Shown here: in pieces, positions 51,739 through 60,145 of the stretch | Numbering within the stretch: the stretch's first letter is position 1 | How the letters are laid out: the number at the start of each line of letters is the position of its first letter | NCBI RefSeq assembly: GCF_002257565.1 | Contig: NZ_CP022736.1 | Span: 1,550,001-1,614,000 of the forward strand | Direction of reading: 5' to 3' | From: Herbaspirillum sp. meg3 | GTDB taxonomy: Bacteria > Pseudomonadota > Gammaproteobacteria > Burkholderiales > Burkholderiaceae_D | DNA: 64,000 nucleotides | Position numbers and translations under genes: made by a program | The notes under the pieces: generated by a model | Databases searched by the model: none | The model's input: only the letters and a program-made list of their open reading frames with translations | What the model was told of the DNA's origin: nothing

Positions 51739-53103
51739 ATGAGCGATACCGTATTTACCCACAGTCAAGACCAATTGAAGCAGCTTGCACAAGATGTGTT
51801 GCGTTATGCCAAGGAAAAAGGCGCATCCGATGCGGCGGTAGACATCAGCGAGGGTAGCGGGCTGTCGGTAGCGGTGCGCAAGGGCAAGATCGAGACCATT
51901 GAGCAGAACAAGGACAAGGGCATCGGCGTCACCGTCTACATGGGTGAAGGCCGCAACGTCCGCCGCGGCAACGCCAGCACTTCGGATTTCTCGCAGCAGG
52001 CGCTGAAGGAAACCGTCGAAGCGGCCTACAACATTGCCCGCTTCACCGCGATCGACGATTGCGCCGGATTGCCGGATGTCGAAAATCTTGAAATGAATCC
52101 GCGCGATCTCAAGCTGTGCACGCCATGGCTGATCACGGCAGAAGAGGCAGTTGAACTGGCGCAACGCTGTGAAGCGGCAGCGCTGTCGGTCGACAAGCGC
52201 ATCACCAATAGTGAAGGCGCCAGCGTCTACGCGCAGCAATCGCATTTCGTCGCTGCCAACTCGCGCGGCTTCATTGGTGGCTATCCCTTCTCGCGCCATA
52301 CGATTTCGGTTGCACCGATCGCCGGTAAAGGCGGCAACATGCAGCGCGACGACTGGTATTCGTCGATGCGCGATCCAAAGAAGCTGGCCAAGCCGGAAGC
52401 CATCGGCCGCTATGCCGCTGAGCGTGCTTTGGCGCGTCTGAATGCCTGCAAGCTGTCCACACGCAAATGCCCGGTGCTGTTCGAAGCGCCACTGGCGGCA
52501 GGATTGCTGGGCGCCTTCGTGCAAGCTGTTTCGGGTGGCGCGCTGTATCGCAAATCCAGTTTCCTGCTCGACTCGCTAGGCAAGCAAGTTCTGCCGGATC
52601 ACATCCAGATTCTGGAAGATCCGCACGTCATCGGTGGCGTTGGTTCTGCGCCCTTCGATGAAGAAGGCGTCAAGACGCATCGCCGTGATGTCGTCAAAGA
52701 TGGCGTGGTGCAAGGCTACTTTCTCTCGACGTATTCGGCGCGCAAGTTGGGCATGGAAACCACCGGCAACTCGGGCGGTTCGCACAACTTGTCGATGACC
52801 TCATCGCTGACCACGGCAGCCGATACATTCAAGGGCATGTTAAAAAAACTCGATACAGGTTTGCTGGTGACCGAGCTGATGGGGCAGGGCGTGAACTATG
52901 TGACCGGCGACTACTCGCGCGGCGCCTCAGGCTATTGGGTCGAGAAGGGCGTGATCCAGTACCCAGTGGAAGAAATCACGATCGCCGGCAACATGAAAGA
53001 CATGCTGCGCCAGATCGTCGCCATCGGGAATGACACGCTGATTCGAGGCACCAAGGAAACTGGTTCTATCCTCCTGGAAAACATGACGATCGCGGGCGAT
53101 TGA
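51739..53103 (+). CDS. pmbA: Metalloprotease PmbA (TldE)
   Basis: A 454-residue TldD/PmbA-family subunit that works with TldD in peptide maturation and degradation. Marks are DAAVDISEGSGLSVAVRKGK, YMGEGRNVRRGNASTSDFS and the C-terminal glycine-rich core with GASGYWVEKGVIQYPVEEIT and AGNMKDMLRQIVAIGND. Family knowledge says the zinc site is on TldD, not PmbA; no HExxH motif is seen here. The partner tldD is outside the window. A hairpin (53138-53164) follows. Confidence 0.95.
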   Translation: MSDTVFTHSQDQLKQLAQDVLRYAKEKGASDAAVDISEGSGLSVAVRKGKIETIEQNKDKGIGVTVYMGEGRNVRRGNASTSDFSQQALKETVEAAYNIARFTAIDDCAGLPDVENLEMNPRDLKLCTPWLITAEEAVELAQRCEAAALSVDKRITNSEGASVYAQQSHFVAANSRGFIGGYPFSRHTISVAPIAGKGGNMQRDDWYSSMRDPKKLAKPEAIGRYAAERALARLNACKLSTRKCPVLFEAPLAAGLLGAFVQAVSGGALYRKSSFLLDSLGKQVLPDHIQILEDPHVIGGVGSAPFDEEGVKTHRRDVVKDGVVQGYFLSTYSARKLGMETTGNSGGSHNLSMTSSLTTAADTFKGMLKKLDTGLLVTELMGQGVNYVTGDYSRGASGYWVEKGVIQYPVEEITIAGNMKDMLRQIVAIGNDTLIRGTKETGSILLENMTIAGD

Positions 53104-53415
53104 TAGCACTTTCGCTCCACTGTATTGCATCTCATACAGCCGCCTGATTTAGCGTCAGGCGGCTTGCCTAACACTGCGGTTTGTCAGGTTCCTGATCGCA
53201 GCTTCCCTCTCTCTGTTTTTCTGGCCGTTATCGCGACGATAAAGACGTCGTTCGATTTCGAATAGGCCGTTGTATATCGGTCATTCCTTTCTGCGCGATG
53301 TGATCCGGGCAAGTGCACGACTAAAATTTCGGCCTCGGCTTTATCAGGCAGCAATGGCGTGCTTGTGTTTGCTCAATGAAGCAGTTGATCAACAACCTTG
53401 CGACAGAGGATATTC
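53104..53415. other. Region between pmbA and carbonic anhydrase gene
   Basis: 312 bp without a gene. It has the pmbA hairpin near its left end, and a small palindrome TTATCG-CGA-CGATAA at 53228-53242 that could be an operator. The rest must contain the carbonic anhydrase promoter. Confidence 0.45.
53138..53164 (+). terminator. Hairpin terminator after pmbA
   Basis: AGCCGCCTGA and TCAGGCGGCT arms with a seven-base loop, 35 bp after the stop, followed by TTGCC only. Probably a terminator of moderate strength. Confidence 0.65.
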
Positions 53416-54183
53416 ATGAAATCAACGATGCATTTCTTTGGCGGCAAAGTGCTGCCTGCAATGCTGCTGCTATCCACGATCATGCTGGTCGGCGCTGCAG
53501 CGGTTGCGAAGGCGGAGGGTGCGCATTTTGATTACGCGCAACAGGCGGCATGGAGTGAGGTGCATGGTGACCGGCAGTCGCCGATTGCACTCGACTTGGA
53601 TAAGGCGACTCCCGATTTCGACGACGATGCTGATGACGGTATCAGGATCTCAGGCAAGACCAGAGGCGCCATCGTGCTGGACAATTCGCACACGATACAA
53701 GTCAACGTATTGCCGGGAAATTTCGCGACCATCCGTGGACGCCGTTTTCAACTGCAGCAATTTCATTTTCATACGCCCAGCGAACATGTACTCAACGGCA
53801 AGCGATATCCGCTCGAATTGCACCTTGTGTACAGGGCCAAAAATGGTCGTCTGGCAGTGATCGGCGTCTTGTTTCAGGAAGGGGCGGCCAACCTGGCGTT
53901 CGACGCCGTCATGCGACGTGTCATGCGCGCAGGGCAGGCGGAGCCGATGCGTGAGTTTGATATCAGTGGCTTGTTACCGACGGATTTGAGCTACTTTCAC
54001 TATCTCGGTTCGCTGACGACGCCGCCGCTAAGCCAGAATGTCGAGTGGCATGTGCTGTCGAACCCGATCACATTGTCGTCTGCTCAGCTTGACGATTTTC
54101 ATCGCTACTACACTGCCAACAGCCGTGACCTGCAGCCGCGCAATGATCGCGAAGTGCTGTATCACCAGGACGCAAAACGCTAA
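53416..54183 (+). CDS. Alpha-class carbonic anhydrase, periplasmic, cysteine-free
   Basis: A 255-residue enzyme that interconverts CO2 and bicarbonate. A signal peptide (hydrophobic stretch 13-30, cleaved near AKAE) directs it to the periplasm. The three zinc His residues are His117 and His119 in FHFHTPSEH and His136 in LELHLVYR. The Thr gate is in GSLTTPPLS, and QSPIALDL is the early signature. It contains no cysteine at all: bacterial alpha enzymes normally carry a disulfide with one Cys in the TTPPC position, which is Leu here. The N-terminal region before QSPI is also shortened. The active site otherwise looks intact. Confidence 0.93.
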   Translation: MKSTMHFFGGKVLPAMLLLSTIMLVGAAAVAKAEGAHFDYAQQAAWSEVHGDRQSPIALDLDKATPDFDDDADDGIRISGKTRGAIVLDNSHTIQVNVLPGNFATIRGRRFQLQQFHFHTPSEHVLNGKRYPLELHLVYRAKNGRLAVIGVLFQEGAANLAFDAVMRRVMRAGQAEPMREFDISGLLPTDLSYFHYLGSLTTPPLSQNVEWHVLSNPITLSSAQLDDFHRYYTANSRDLQPRNDREVLYHQDAKR

Positions 54184-54341
54184 CGCCGGCAGCCGTGCCG
54201 CCGGCGATGCAAAACATCTCCGCGGCAGATGAAATATGTTCGCAGCGATTGCCGCCATGACATTCTGCAGAGTACGGCTGCAATTGATAGAATAGCGACT
54301 CAGTCACTTCAGGCTGGCGCCTGTGATGAATGTGGTCGTGC

Positions 54342-54373
54342 ACGACAAGTAGTCATCTGCAGGTGCTTGTCGT
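54342..54373 (+). repeat. Inverted repeat in the leader of the DHA2 gene
   Basis: ACGACAAG and CTTGTCGT arms with a 16-base spacer, followed by TTTCG, end about 49 bp before the DHA2 start. It could be an operator for an unlinked regulator or an attenuator hairpin. Confidence 0.45.
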
Positions 54374-54421
54374 TTCGCCAACACAGACGTCTGCAAGCTT
54401 CGGCCAAACGATTTTCCCAAC

Positions 54422-56020
54422 ATGTCTCCACACAAAGAAGCCGCGCATTCGAGCGGTCAAGTCTTGCCTTTCCGCGAATCCCTGATGGCCACCCTTGGCA
54501 TCTGCTTCGTCATCATGCTGGTGGCGCTGGATCAGACGATTGTTGGAACCGCCTTGCCGACCATCGTCGCCGAGCTCAAGGGCTTTGACCTCTACGCCTG
54601 GGTGGCGACCTCGTATCTGTTGACCTCGGTCATCACGGTGCCGATCTTTGGCAGGCTCGGCGACTATTTCGGCCGCAAGCCTTTTCTGATTGCATCCATC
54701 ATCATCTTCGTCATCGCTTCCATGCTGTGCGGGATGGCCAACAGCATGTTGTTTCTGGTGCTGGCGCGCGGCCTGCAAGGTATCGGTGGCGGCATGCTGG
54801 TCGGAACTGCATTTGCCTCAGCGGCAGACTTGTTTCCGGATCCGCATATTCGCTTGCGCTGGCAAATCATTCTGAGCGCGGCGTATGGCATTGCGACCTC
54901 GATCGGGCCTTCGCTGGGCGGTTTCCTGACCCAATCGCTGGGCTGGCGCTGGACCTTTTACGTCAATCTGCCGGTCGGATTGATCTCCTTGTTTTTTGCA
55001 ATGCGCTACATCCCGCATATTCGCCATATCAAGCACGAAGGCAAGATTCGCCTCGACTGGTTTGGTGCGGTGCTGATCACCATTGCACTGGGCAGCCTGC
55101 AATTGCTGGTGGAGATGCTGCCCAAGCGCGGCCTGACTACCGGCATGCTCGTCTTGCTGGTCGCCAGTGTTGCCGCGTTCTACGCCCTCTGGAAATGGGA
55201 GCGTCACGTCGAGCAGCCCATCCTGCCATTTGAAATGGTCAAAGATCCGGCGCTGTCGAGCCTGTTCTTGTTGTCGATCCTGGCCGGTTTCTCGATGTTC
55301 TCGATGCTGATGTATTCGCCGCTGTTGTTCCAGGGCGGTTTCGGCATGTCGCCGCGCGAAGCGGGTCTGCTGATTACGCCGCTCGTAGCCTGTATCACGG
55401 TGGCGAGTATCGTCAACGGTCGCATTGTCACGCGCATCCCCAATCCCAACATGATGATGTATGTCGGCTTTGCGCTGATTGCGATTTCTTGTCTCGGCAT
55501 CGTGCTGTCGCAGCGCGGCACCTCGACGTCCTTCATGCTGGCTGCAATGCTGGCAGGTGGTTTCGGTCTCGGTCTGGTGTTGCCGAACCTGACTGTCTTT
55601 GCGCAACAGGCCGCCAGCCGCGAGCATCTGGGCATCGCCACTGCCTTGCTGCAATCCTTGCGCATGATCGGCGGCATGCTCGGTACGGCGGTCACCGGTA
55701 CGCTGGTGACACAGATGTACGGCAGCGGCGTTCAGCGCGCGCTGGAAAGCGATCACGCCGCACAATGGATGGCTGAATTCAAGGATCCGGAAATCCTCGT
55801 CAATCACGACATCCAGTCAACGCTGCTGGCGCAAATGCTGCAAGCCGGCCACAACGGCTCAGCCTTGCTCGACGCAGCGCGCGATGCGCTGGTCGGAGCG
55901 ATTCACATGGGCATTGCACTGGCGATCGTGTCGGCGTTGATCGGCTTATGGATGGTGCGCCGGGTGCCTCTGATCCGTTTTTCCAACAAGACAAAAGTGG
56001 AACCGGTGATGTCCGAATAA
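54422..56020 (+). CDS. MFS transporter, DHA2 family (EmrB/QacA type, 14 helices)
   Basis: A 532-residue drug/proton antiporter with 14 hydrophobic segments. Marks are VIMLVALDQTIVGTALPTIV, motif A GRLGDYFGRKPFLI, LQGIGGGMLVGTAFASAADL, and TSIGPSLGGFLTQSLGWRW (motif C). The C-terminus is hydrophilic with a charged tail. It has no adjacent membrane-fusion protein gene, so it acts alone or with an unlinked partner. No ribosome site is obvious, so a start at a later Met (MATLGICF) is possible. Substrate unknown. Confidence 0.88.
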   Translation: MSPHKEAAHSSGQVLPFRESLMATLGICFVIMLVALDQTIVGTALPTIVAELKGFDLYAWVATSYLLTSVITVPIFGRLGDYFGRKPFLIASIIIFVIASMLCGMANSMLFLVLARGLQGIGGGMLVGTAFASAADLFPDPHIRLRWQIILSAAYGIATSIGPSLGGFLTQSLGWRWTFYVNLPVGLISLFFAMRYIPHIRHIKHEGKIRLDWFGAVLITIALGSLQLLVEMLPKRGLTTGMLVLLVASVAAFYALWKWERHVEQPILPFEMVKDPALSSLFLLSILAGFSMFSMLMYSPLLFQGGFGMSPREAGLLITPLVACITVASIVNGRIVTRIPNPNMMMYVGFALIAISCLGIVLSQRGTSTSFMLAAMLAGGFGLGLVLPNLTVFAQQAASREHLGIATALLQSLRMIGGMLGTAVTGTLVTQMYGSGVQRALESDHAAQWMAEFKDPEILVNHDIQSTLLAQMLQAGHNGSALLDAARDALVGAIHMGIALAIVSALIGLWMVRRVPLIRFSNKTKVEPVMSE

Positions 56021-56036
56021 AGAGTGGGTAATAATC

Positions 56037-56077
56037 AAAAATGGCGCGTCGCTGATATCAGCTGGCGCGCCATTTTT
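56037..56077. terminator. Bidirectional terminator, DHA2 / tautomerase genes
   Basis: AAAAATGGCGCG and CGCGCCATTTTT arms lie between convergent genes, with an additional inner CTGATATCAG palindrome in the loop. Confidence 0.9.
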
Positions 56078-56107
56078 CATTGAGCTTCACTGTTTGAATC
56101 AGGCCTA

Positions 56108-56290
56108 TCAGTCCGACCACAATTTTCCTGCAGTCGCCCAGTTCTCTTTCTTGACGTCCTGGATGATGATGTCGACCGACTCCGGGCCACATTGCAAGGT
56201 CTTGCAGGTGACCTCGGTAATTGCCTTCACGAGTTCACGTTTTTGTTCGATGCTGCGGCCTTCAAACAGCTGGATGTTGAATGTGGGCAT
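56108..56290 (-). CDS. 4-oxalocrotonate tautomerase family protein
   Basis: A 60-residue protein of the 4-OT group that moves a proton between keto and enol forms, using the amino-terminal Pro exposed after Met removal (MPTFNIQLFEGR). The strand-helix-strand repeat includes SIEQKRELVKAITEV and SVDIIIQDVKKENWATAGK. AGGAGA precedes the start; the much longer frame to 56455 lies inside the aldolase gene and is rejected. It follows the class II aldolase by 19 bp, so both may act on the same keto/enol metabolite, which is inference. Confidence 0.9.
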   Translation of the reverse strand: MPTFNIQLFEGRSIEQKRELVKAITEVTCKTLQCGPESVDIIIQDVKKENWATAGKLWSD

Positions 56291-56309
56291 GTTCTCTCCT
56301 TGGGTAAAA

Positions 56310-57065
56310 TCAGTTCTTGTAAGACGCATCCAGTGCGTCCAGTTTGCGCAGCAGCGTGGGCCATTCGAGCGCACCTTCCGGGCTGCCGTCGCCGAGCAAT
56401 TGCTGATGCGTTTTTCTGCAGATATCGGCAGCAGGCATCTGCGGCGCTTGTCCACCGGCCTGTGCCAGCAACTGGATGCGGCAAGCCTTGTCGAGCGTGT
56501 CCATCAGTACATAGGCCTCGGCGATGGTGCGGCCGCAGATCAGGCTGCCGTGATTGCGCAGCAGCAGCGCGGGATAGTCGCCGAGACGTTCGATCAGCCG
56601 TGTCTGTTCGCCGGGCGTCAATGCCAGCCCTTCGTAATCGTGACAGGCAATCTGTTCATAAAAGCGTAACGCATGTTGCGACAGCGGCAGTAATCCCTGC
56701 TGCAGTGCACTGACGGCAACCGCGTGGTCGTTGTGCAGATGCATGACGCAATGCGCGTCGGCACGCGCCGCATGCACCGCGCCATGGATCGTGAAACCAC
56801 TGACATTGACGCGATAAGGGCTGTCGCCGACGATCTGGCCGTGCTGGTCGATCTTGACCAGATTCGATGCGCAGATCTCATCGAAACGATAGCCAAACGG
56901 GTTCAGCAAAAAATGTCCCGGCTCATCCGGCACGGTGGCCGAGATATGCGTGTAGATGACATCATCCCAGGCTTGCAATGCGCATAGCCGGTAGCAGGCG
57001 GCGAGATCGATACGGGTTTGCCATTCGGCGTGGCTGATAGGGGCTAGCTTGACAGAAGCGATCAT
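56310..57065 (-). CDS. Class II aldolase/adducin family protein
   Basis: A 251-residue protein with the zinc aldolase fold. His residues of the metal site are in SGFTIHGAVHAARADAHCVM, continuing into HLHNDHAV, and a third is near LLLRNHGSLICGRTIAEAY. The start at 57065 (MIASVKLAP) is preferred over an upstream frame with a poor N-terminus. Many members act as aldolases or epimerases on phosphorylated sugars, others are adducin-like without known catalysis. A terminator separates it from the upstream porin gene. The tautomerase gene follows. Confidence 0.85.
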   Translation of the reverse strand: MIASVKLAPISHAEWQTRIDLAACYRLCALQAWDDVIYTHISATVPDEPGHFLLNPFGYRFDEICASNLVKIDQHGQIVGDSPYRVNVSGFTIHGAVHAARADAHCVMHLHNDHAVAVSALQQGLLPLSQHALRFYEQIACHDYEGLALTPGEQTRLIERLGDYPALLLRNHGSLICGRTIAEAYVLMDTLDKACRIQLLAQAGGQAPQMPAADICRKTHQQLLGDGSPEGALEWPTLLRKLDALDASYKN

Positions 57066-57108
57066 GGCAGTCGTGGCAACATGGGAGCATGAATAAAGAA
57101 TGAAGAAT

Positions 57109-57136
57109 AAAAAAGGGGGCGCTGCAGCGTCCCCCG
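57109..57136 (-). terminator. Terminator after the Tsx-like porin gene
   Basis: On the minus strand a GGGGGACGCTG/CAGCGCCCCC stem with one mismatch is followed by TTTTTTATT, 18 bp after the stop codon. Confidence 0.85.
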
Positions 57137-57153
57137 GCATGTTACACCCAGAC

Positions 57154-58002
57154 TTAGAAGTGGTATTCGGCGCGGATCATCGGTGTCTTGGCGAAGGAGC
57201 CAGGCACCTTGGATTGGTTGCCGAACTTGTTGCGCCAGTACTGATATTCCAGACCGATGCGGAAGGTGTTTTTGCCCAGCCCCATCGGCGTGCCGACGTC
57301 ATACATGATCTGGCCGTCGAAGTTCAGCTCCGGGCTGGTCGGGCTGCCAAACTCGTCCTTACCCTTGGCGGCGATGTAGTTCACATAACCTTCAAATGCG
57401 AAGCCACTGGTGCCGAATGGAATGCCCCATGCTGCGGTCAACATCGGGTGCACGTCGTACGAATAGCGGCTGGAAATACCCACCGGCTGATTGCTTTCCC
57501 ACAGTGCCAGCAGGCTGATATTGAGGAAGCCGGGCACATCCATCATTAGCGTCGGACCGGCGACGATCATGCGTTTCTTGGAACCGTAGCCCGGATCGTT
57601 TTTGGTGTTCCAGTCGAAGCCCGCGGTAAAGCCGACGCCGCGGGCGGGGCCAAAGGACAAGTCTTTGCCGCTGATCTTGCCGATGTCCAGCGTATGACGG
57701 TAGGTGATGTAGGCTTCCTGCGCATTGCTGTCCTTCTTGTCGGACATCAGCAGGTCGACGTTCAGGAAGTTGGTGCCGTACTTGTAGCCGCTGGCGTGCG
57801 TGAAGTTGATGATGTTCTTGCTGATGTCCTGCGTGTTGTACGGCTCGGCGAACTTGGTGCCATAGCGGTAGCCGATGGAATTATCGGCCCAGTCGGCGGC
57901 GTGCGCCTGCTGTATTGCCGCCATTGCAGACAGCCCGATCAGGCCCGCCGCTGCGAGATGTGTGCTTACCGGCTTGCGCAGGATTGCGTTTGCTTGTTGC
58001 AT
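57154..58002 (-). CDS. Outer-membrane protein, Tsx/OmpK-like nucleoside channel
   Basis: A 282-residue beta-barrel with a signal peptide (to about AHAA-DWAD) and strands rich in alternating aromatic residues: SIGYRYGTKFAEPYN, HASGYKYGTNFLNVDLLMSD, GFTAGFDWNTKNDPGYGSKK, ending in TPMIRAEYHF with a terminal Phe. This is the Channel_Tsx pattern. GGAGGAGAC lies just before the start at 58002. It follows puuE by 70 bp on the same strand, which suggests a role in taking up nucleosides, purines or ureides. The exact solute is inferred. Confidence 0.83.
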   Translation of the reverse strand: MQQANAILRKPVSTHLAAAGLIGLSAMAAIQQAHAADWADNSIGYRYGTKFAEPYNTQDISKNIINFTHASGYKYGTNFLNVDLLMSDKKDSNAQEAYITYRHTLDIGKISGKDLSFGPARGVGFTAGFDWNTKNDPGYGSKKRMIVAGPTLMMDVPGFLNISLLALWESNQPVGISSRYSYDVHPMLTAAWGIPFGTSGFAFEGYVNYIAAKGKDEFGSPTSPELNFDGQIMYDVGTPMGLGKNTFRIGLEYQYWRNKFGNQSKVPGSFAKTPMIRAEYHF

Positions 58003-58071
58003 GGTGTCTCCTCCATTAAATGGTATGTCGAACTTTTTTATAGTGTTCCGTGGATCCGCCACGGCGGTAGA

Positions 58072-59031
58072 TCAAACCTTGCTGAACGGATGCGGATGTA
58101 CCTTGCGCCAGTGATCGGCGATATCGATGCGGCGCGTGATCCAGACCTTGTCGTGTTGTAGTACGTAGTCGAGGAAACGCGCCAGCGCCGCTGCACGTGC
58201 AGGGCGGCCGACAATGCGGCAGTGCAGGCCGACCGACAGCATCTTGGGGCGATCGAGTCCGTCCGGATCGCCTTCGTCATAGAGCACGTCGAAGGCGTCT
58301 TTCAGATAATCGAAGAACTGCGTGCCCGAGTTGAATCCCTGTGGCGCGGCGAAGCGCATGTCGTTGCTGTCAAGCGTATAAGGAACGATCAGTTGCGGCG
58401 CGGAAGCCGTTGAGCCGTCGGCATTACGCACGTTGACGTTTTCCCAGTAGGGCAGGTCGTCGGCATAGCTGTCGGCGTCGTAGGCGATGCCGCCATGCTC
58501 GGCGACCAGACGGCGTGTGTTGGGTGAATCGCGGCCGGTGTACCAGCCCAGCGGCGCGTTGTTGGTGATGTCCTTGATGATGGCGACGGCTTCGGCGATG
58601 TGTTTACGCTCGGTCGCTTCGTCGACATTCTGATAGCTGATCCATCGCAGACCGTGGCAGGCGATCTCGTGGCCCAGTTCGAGAAAGGCGGCGGTTGCAT
58701 CCGGATTGCGTTGCAACGCACGCGCCACGCCGAAGATGGTCAGCGGCAGTTTGCGGTCTTCAAACATGCGCAGCAAGCGCCACAAACCGGCGCGCGAGCC
58801 ATACTCGTAGATCGATTCCATGCTCATGTGGCGTGCTGGGAAACTCTGTGCACCGATGATTTCGGACAAGAAAACCTCCGAGCCGGCATCGCCGTCGAGC
58901 ACACAGTTTTCGGCACCTTCTTCATAGTTCAGCACGAACTGCAAGGCGATGCGCGCGCCGCCCGGCCATTGCGCGTGTGGCGGCGTACGGCCGTAACCTG
59001 CCAGGTCGCGTGGGTAATTGGAATCTTTCAT
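58072..59031 (-). CDS. puuE: Allantoinase PuuE (polysaccharide-deacetylase family)
   Basis: A 319-residue cofactor-independent allantoinase that opens allantoin to allantoate in purine breakdown. It is unrelated to the metal-dependent AllB. PuuE marks are YPRDLAGYGRTPPHAQWPGG, NYEEGAENCVLDGD, MSMESIYEYGSRAGLWRLLR, EIACHGLRWISYQNVDEATE, and GWYTGRDSPNTRRLVAEHGG. It diverges from uraH with 165 bp between starts, and the Tsx-like porin gene follows it. Together they form a small ureide cluster; uricase and OHCU decarboxylase are not in the window. Confidence 0.95.
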   Translation of the reverse strand: MKDSNYPRDLAGYGRTPPHAQWPGGARIALQFVLNYEEGAENCVLDGDAGSEVFLSEIIGAQSFPARHMSMESIYEYGSRAGLWRLLRMFEDRKLPLTIFGVARALQRNPDATAAFLELGHEIACHGLRWISYQNVDEATERKHIAEAVAIIKDITNNAPLGWYTGRDSPNTRRLVAEHGGIAYDADSYADDLPYWENVNVRNADGSTASAPQLIVPYTLDSNDMRFAAPQGFNSGTQFFDYLKDAFDVLYDEGDPDGLDRPKMLSVGLHCRIVGRPARAAALARFLDYVLQHDKVWITRRIDIADHWRKVHPHPFSKV

Positions 59032-59196
59032 GTCTCCTGCCTTCTGCTCGTTCTTTTGATTTGTTTCATGTGTCCGCCGAATTATGTCTTTAGAATTGAT
59101 TGTGGATATAAGCTGGAACGTATATAGACCTCAGCACTGCGGTATATCATTTGCCGGTCAAAGAATGGTCAACATCTGCTAAAGAGAGGAAGCACA

Positions 59197-59550
59197 ATGG
59201 GAAAACTGAGCACCCACGTCCTGGACGTGACCCAAGGCAAGCCGGGCGCAGGCGTCAAACTGGCCTTGTATGCCATCAAGGGAAATGAAAAAGTGTTGCT
59301 GAAAAACGCCGTCACCAACAGCGATGGCCGTTGCGATGCGCCGTTGCTGCAAGGCGACGAATTGCTGGCCGGACGTTATGAGCTGGTGTTTGGCGCAGGC
59401 GATTATTTCGCCGGCCAGGGCGTGCAATTGCCGGCGCCGCGTTTTGTGGACGAAGTCGTCATCGCTTTCGGCATTGCCGATCCGACACAGAACTATCATG
59501 TGCCGCTGGTCGTCTCGCCGTGGTCGTATTCGACTTATCGCGGTAGCTGA
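59197..59550 (+). CDS. uraH: 5-hydroxyisourate hydrolase (transthyretin-like)
   Basis: A 117-residue enzyme that hydrolyses 5-hydroxyisourate, the product of uricase, to OHCU. The family marks are the N-terminal STHVLDVTQGKPGAGV with the active His, NSDGRCDAPLL with active-site Arg, HVPLVVSPWSYSTYRGS with a His, and the C-terminal YRGS signature. No signal peptide. AGAGAGGAAG lies before the start. It is divergent from puuE. A strong terminator follows. Confidence 0.96.
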   Translation: MGKLSTHVLDVTQGKPGAGVKLALYAIKGNEKVLLKNAVTNSDGRCDAPLLQGDELLAGRYELVFGAGDYFAGQGVQLPAPRFVDEVVIAFGIADPTQNYHVPLVVSPWSYSTYRGS

Positions 59551-59568
59551 TCGCTCATCTCAGGACAT

Positions 59569-59609
59569 AAAAAAATCCGGCCCTCCCGAAAGGAGCGGCC
59601 GGATTTTTT
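59569..59609 (+). terminator. Terminator after uraH
   Basis: AAAAAATCCGGCC and GGCCGGATTTTTT arms with an inner TCC/GGA helix and a CGAAA loop, followed by the T-run. Confidence 0.93.
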
Positions 59610-59799
59610 ATGGACGGAGGAAATACAAAAAGCTCAGAATCAGAATTCGTTCTGCTGCTTCTTTTAGCCTTGTACCGGTTCGTTGTGGGTGCGCTCCACG
59701 TCTTAGGACAATTCGGATGCCTGTGCCAACACGCGCGGTAAGTATAAAAGGTGCGCCCAGTGCATGAGTTTGTTTGTTCAGGTTTTTGTCAGGAAGGGA

Positions 59800-59828
59800 T
59801 TGTCTCCGTCGGAATCACTCTCTATAAT
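59800..59828 (+). promoter_or_regulatory. Sigma-70 promoter of the DUF4198 cluster
   Basis: TTGTCT (59800-59805) and a perfect TATAAT (59823-59828) at 17-bp spacing. The -10 lies inside the Fur box. Confidence 0.8.
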
Positions 59829-59841
59829 GATAATCATTCTC
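59823..59841. promoter_or_regulatory. Fur box
   Basis: TATAATGATAATCATTCTC agrees with 17 of 19 positions of the classical Fur consensus GATAATGATAATCATTATC. It covers the -10 element, so iron-loaded Fur would block transcription. It is the best Fur match that I saw in the window. Confidence 0.85.
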
Positions 59842-60145
59842 GATAATTAAAAAGCGCCGCTTGTTGAGCAAAACAACAAGCCAACAAGACGCCTCCCTGT
59901 CCGGATCCATCGGACGAATCCCTATTTATCCAGAGCCCGCCAAGCCTCAAGCCAGGCCAGATGTGCGTTGCAACGATGCGGTTCCATACTGCCGCTGCGA
60001 ACGCGCCAGAGAGTCATTCAGCGATGTCCGGTCTGCCCGATGTTTCCAGTCCCGTGAAAGACGTGGCTCAGGAGGGGAGCGTTTTGTGTCCGGTCCGTTT
60101 GTCTTGTCGCATCACTATTTCATCGACCCTGAAAGGAAGTACTAC

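Larger units (their letters stand above)
59551..60145. other. Region between uraH and the DUF4198 gene
   Basis: 595 bp. It contains the uraH terminator, then the promoter and Fur box (59800-59841), then about 310 nt of untranslated leader before the DUF4198 start. The leader has a 62-codon frame (59961-60149) whose stop overlaps the start codon of the DUF4198 gene, but no clear ribosome site. Confidence 0.6.

Noticed and set aside
59861..60145. In-frame N-terminal extension of the DUF4198 protein
   Set aside because: It would bury the signal peptide; the ribosome site at 60130-60140 favours 60146.
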